Below, one piece after another: positions 61,208-64,000 of a stretch of DNA of 64,000 nucleotides (within the stretch, counting starts at the first letter, position 1; every line of letters starts with the position of its first letter). The stretch spans positions 5,828,001-5,892,000 of the forward strand of contig CM082598.2 in assembly GCA_040954595.2 (NCBI GenBank), written 5' to 3'. The notes under the pieces were generated by a model, which worked only from the letters and a program-made list of their open reading frames with translations, was not told the DNA's origin and made no database searches. The translations under genes and the position numbers were made by a program. Source of the stretch: Balanoglossus misakiensis. Its lineage: Eukaryota; Hemichordata.

Positions 61208-62673
61208 ATGTCTCGCTACAAAACAGTGTGTCTGACGGGAATTGGTGCGTGTATCGGACTTGGCTTTTTGGCAGCCATCTTCACTTTTGCACTCTATTTC
61301 ACTGGCAATGGATCTAACTCGGGTAAGACTTAACTATATTTGTCTTCCAGGGAAATGTTAAACAACTGAATATGGCATGAGTGGACAAGGCCAAAGTCAG
61401 TGACATGTAGCATCTGTCACTCAGACATACATGTGTTCTGACCCGAAAAAAAGTAAATGTAATCAGTGTGGCCATTCTGGAGCTGCAATAAGCTTTTATG
61501 GGCCATACTGACCATAACTACAATGAAAGAAGTATTTCTTGTAACATTATCAGCGCCATTCATATTACATATTTTTGCTTTTCTCCAAAGGCACGGTATC
61601 TAATGACGTTTCGGATGACTTATGTACTGATCCTGTTGACAGTAATAATATCATAAATGGAAGTGATGTGGAGATTGGTGATGGTTTAAGAGTATACTTT
61701 GCTATTCCGGCAACGAGGTGTCCCAAAGGTGCGGTCATCCTTCTCCACGACCGATTCGGTTACGAGATGCCCGCGCCCGGCCGATAGGTCGGCCGCTACG
61801 CTGGTGATGAATTTGTGTTATTTTTAGGTAAAATGTTTCAAATATCAGTCAACAAATGACACCAGTTCGTCAAGCGATACAAAAAGCAAGAAACAGTAAC
61901 CACACACTTTGAGGTTACTGTTAAAATAAAACTAAGAATTGTTCTCGGAATCGACATACGAGAGACTTACCTGTTTCACGTACAAAACGACTGGCAGACG
62001 ACAGGCGAACGTGTGATGTCATCGAATTATGGGATAGGCACGCAAAAAATGATGACGTATCCGTATACGTTCCGTTCACGTACGCAATCTTAATCTCTCT
62101 AATAGTCGTTTTCTGTCCCTCTCACTGGCCGAGCATTATTATACTGTCGCCATGCCGGACCTTTTCGATGGTGAAAGTTACGACCTAGAATCCGACCCAG
62201 AGAGGCTACGAGATCAAGGTCACGTTGATGAGGACATAGCCGTCACGTTTCGTTACCTCCGTCAGCGCCGCCACTTCCAGGATATCGCCGTCGTTGGGGT
62301 TGACTGGGGAGGCAAGCAAGTCGTCCGGCTTTGCGCCCGTTCCCGCCGCGATGACGTCAGGGCGGGGATCAGTTTGTACCCTGTGAACGTCACACCGCAG
62401 ATGGCGCTGTCCGTACTGGTTCCAACTCTGTTCAATCGGACAGAAGCAGACAGAGTAGTTGAACTTTTTCAGGCGGCAAACCGATTAATGTCGTCCATAG
62501 ATGCAGACGATACAGAACTAAATGGATCACCAGCTGTCGTTGAATTGTTTTATAACACAAGACAGAGTATTGTAAATGCAGTAAATACTACAGATATCAC
62601 AAACACGTCAAAGGGCGTTTTTTCAGCCATATACTTTTGGTTTGATCGCTTCTTCATGTCAACGACGACATGA
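61208..62673 (+). pseudogene. Membrane-anchored dienelactone-hydrolase-like gene, copy 2, identical to copy 1
   Basis: Second copy in the tandem duplication, offset 3706 bp from the first. Exon 1 61208-61322, exon 2 from 61591 with the same TAG at 61785-61787, exon 3 from the MPDLFDG codons at 62152 to TGA at 62671-62673. By eye the coding and intronic sequence is identical to copy 1, including the nonsense codon, the Asp at the nucleophile position and the missing His. The defects therefore predate the duplication, or the copies were homogenised afterwards. A false duplication of two haplotypes during assembly would look the same. Confidence 0.65.
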
Positions 62674-63109
62674 GGTATTTTCGCCTATGGTGATTATCAA
62701 ACCCTTTAAAGACCAGTTTTCGTTGGCTAAACGCAGACATATCTTGAAAAAGTTAACACTGACTCAGTAGATATGTGTAGTTCCCGGATGTACTTATTTT
62801 TATATTTTATGAAAAAATAACGCATTCTTCTAATTTTCATACATGTATGGATAATTGTGATTACCTGTTACCTGTTACCTGAACCTGTTAATGTCATCCT
62901 GGATGGAAGACCGCAGTCACTGTGTCCGCATATCTAAAGCAGGCTGAAATATTCAGTTGTGTGATGAGAGGGCGCTCCATTCTTCTGAGGCGGGGTGACG
63001 AATCTGTATCCGCTATCAGTCGGCTAATCACACGGCGCTGTTGACTATGCTGTAACCACTGTCACAATCTACCGTTATGCAAACGTAAGAGTTCGGATAT
63101 TCAAGTCAC

Positions 63110-64000
63110 TATAATTCGTAGTTAAACATTAATAAAAAACGCCTCAAAGCCCGTGTACCACTGTTCAACTATTAATCGAACATAAAACCAGTAATATATA
63201 TTTCCAAGTCCATCAAAATTCATCTGGTTACGTGCTTACGTATACATGTAAGTATCTTTTAAGTATCTTAAGCGTTTCATAGTAAGGCATGTTATATAAA
63301 TCAATGAATATGATATTTGCGTATAGCCAGTTGGTAAACTCTTCTATCGCAGTATTTTGGCTATCTATCCTCGCATTTCGATCTTGTATCAACCCGGCTC
63401 TCAATCGATTATGGAAACCTGAGAAGCGTACACTTTTGCTGACTTTGCGTGTTCATTTTGCATGCGATCGAGTTGCTAGTGTGCATCCTCATACTCAAGC
63501 CAAGCAGCCAAACAAAACATAGAGAATATATCGTCAGTAAAATAATGGGCAGAAATGCGTTACCTGTGTTGTGTGCGCATGCGTTAATTTACCTCTTGGC
63601 TGGGAGTGAGATGAGCCTTTCTTTTCCCCGGAAGAGGGTACTACTCCGCACTTTCTTGCACGAGCTGCAACAAGAACGTTGGTGATTAGACTCTATGACA
63701 GTCGCTGTGCCTGTGAGATAAGGAATGGAACTTTCCTTCGTACGACGCGCCGCCAAGACTGTGTGATTAGCGTCGCGTCCACAGGACGTTCTATTCTTTA
63801 CTATCAATCAAGTGATGATCTGGCAATGTGTCCCATGGCGCAGTCATTTCCAGATGACGGGCAAGCAATATTTCGGCATCCAATAAAAGTTTTTCCGAGT
63901 ATGTTTTTACTTTAGAACCGCCAGACACATAACATGTATCAGGTATGTTGCCTCATCAGCCTCATTGCATTTCGTCTGCACAGTCTTTGTCTGCACCACG
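63110..64000. other. Right edge of the window, no confident gene
   Basis: After the tandem duplication the sequence is unique. An ORF at 63289-63522 encodes a hydrophobic stretch ending RSCINPALNRLW, weakly reminiscent of the NPxxY end of a GPCR seventh helix, but it is too short to call. Confidence 0.35.

Larger units (their letters stand above)
59404..63109 (+). repeat. 3.7 kb tandem duplication, unit 2
   Basis: Second unit, ending at the same attcaagtcact motif near 63098-63109 before unique sequence. The first about 1.55 kb differs from unit 1 by many substitutions and small indels, while the last about 2.15 kb shows no difference I could find. Confidence 0.9.

Noticed and set aside
1-64000. 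tRNA, rRNA or snRNA genes
   Set aside because: I saw no convincing A/B box pair, cloverleaf or conserved rRNA/snRNA sequence on either strand; a covariance-model scan was not possible here.

Overview
The window is metazoan genomic DNA. Genes are split by GT-AG introns of 0.3 to 5 kb, coding density is low, and introns and spacers are packed with short foldback transposons. The gene content fits an invertebrate deuterostome, most likely amphioxus (Branchiostoma): SLC5 sodium/solute cotransporters, a transmembrane short-chain collagen with a 'short-chain collagen C4'-type C-terminus, a death-effector-domain protein and dienelactone-hydrolase-like proteins. The lineage call is an inference; no species marker is visible.

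Layout. (1) 1976-11788, minus strand: 13 exons of an SLC5 cotransporter closest to the SLC5A11/SLC5A3-type myo-inositol/glucose transporters; its last exon is not in the window. (2) 14812-19355, minus strand: a complete 5-exon, 378-residue type II membrane collagen. (3) 22602-43408, plus strand: a complete 14-exon, 785-residue paralogue of gene 1. The two cotransporters are divergent, share every comparable intron position and phase, and flank the collagen gene. (4) 43409-51037: no recognisable gene, only repeats and AT-rich DNA. (5) 51038-54078, plus strand: a complete 3-exon, 316-residue death-effector-domain protein with a basic helical C-terminus. (6) 55405-62673: three dienelactone-hydrolase-like units. 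The first is an orphan terminal exon. The other two lie in a 3.7 kb tandem duplication and share a nonsense codon, a Cys-to-Asp change at the nucleophile position and loss of the catalytic His. (7) 63110-64000: no confident gene.

Mobile DNA dominates. At least ten families of foldback elements (MITEs) are present. The main one (family 1, about 345 bp, 15 copies) sits between TTAA target duplications and starts AGGGACAAAG, matching the TTAAAGGRR terminus of T2/Kolobok-type MITEs. Elements are nested inside each other at TTAA sites and pair head-to-head into palindromes of 600-850 bp. They often end 20-65 bp upstream of 3' splice sites, and two abut stop codons. They account for much of the difference between the roughly 10 kb and 21 kb spans of the cotransporter genes.

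Functionally, the cotransporters would import a sugar or polyol with Na+ across the plasma membrane, the collagen would be a membrane-anchored extracellular trimer, and the death-effector protein points to apoptosis or immune signalling. Nothing indicates that these genes form one pathway. All exon boundaries were read by eye from splice consensus, frame continuity and comparison between paralogues.
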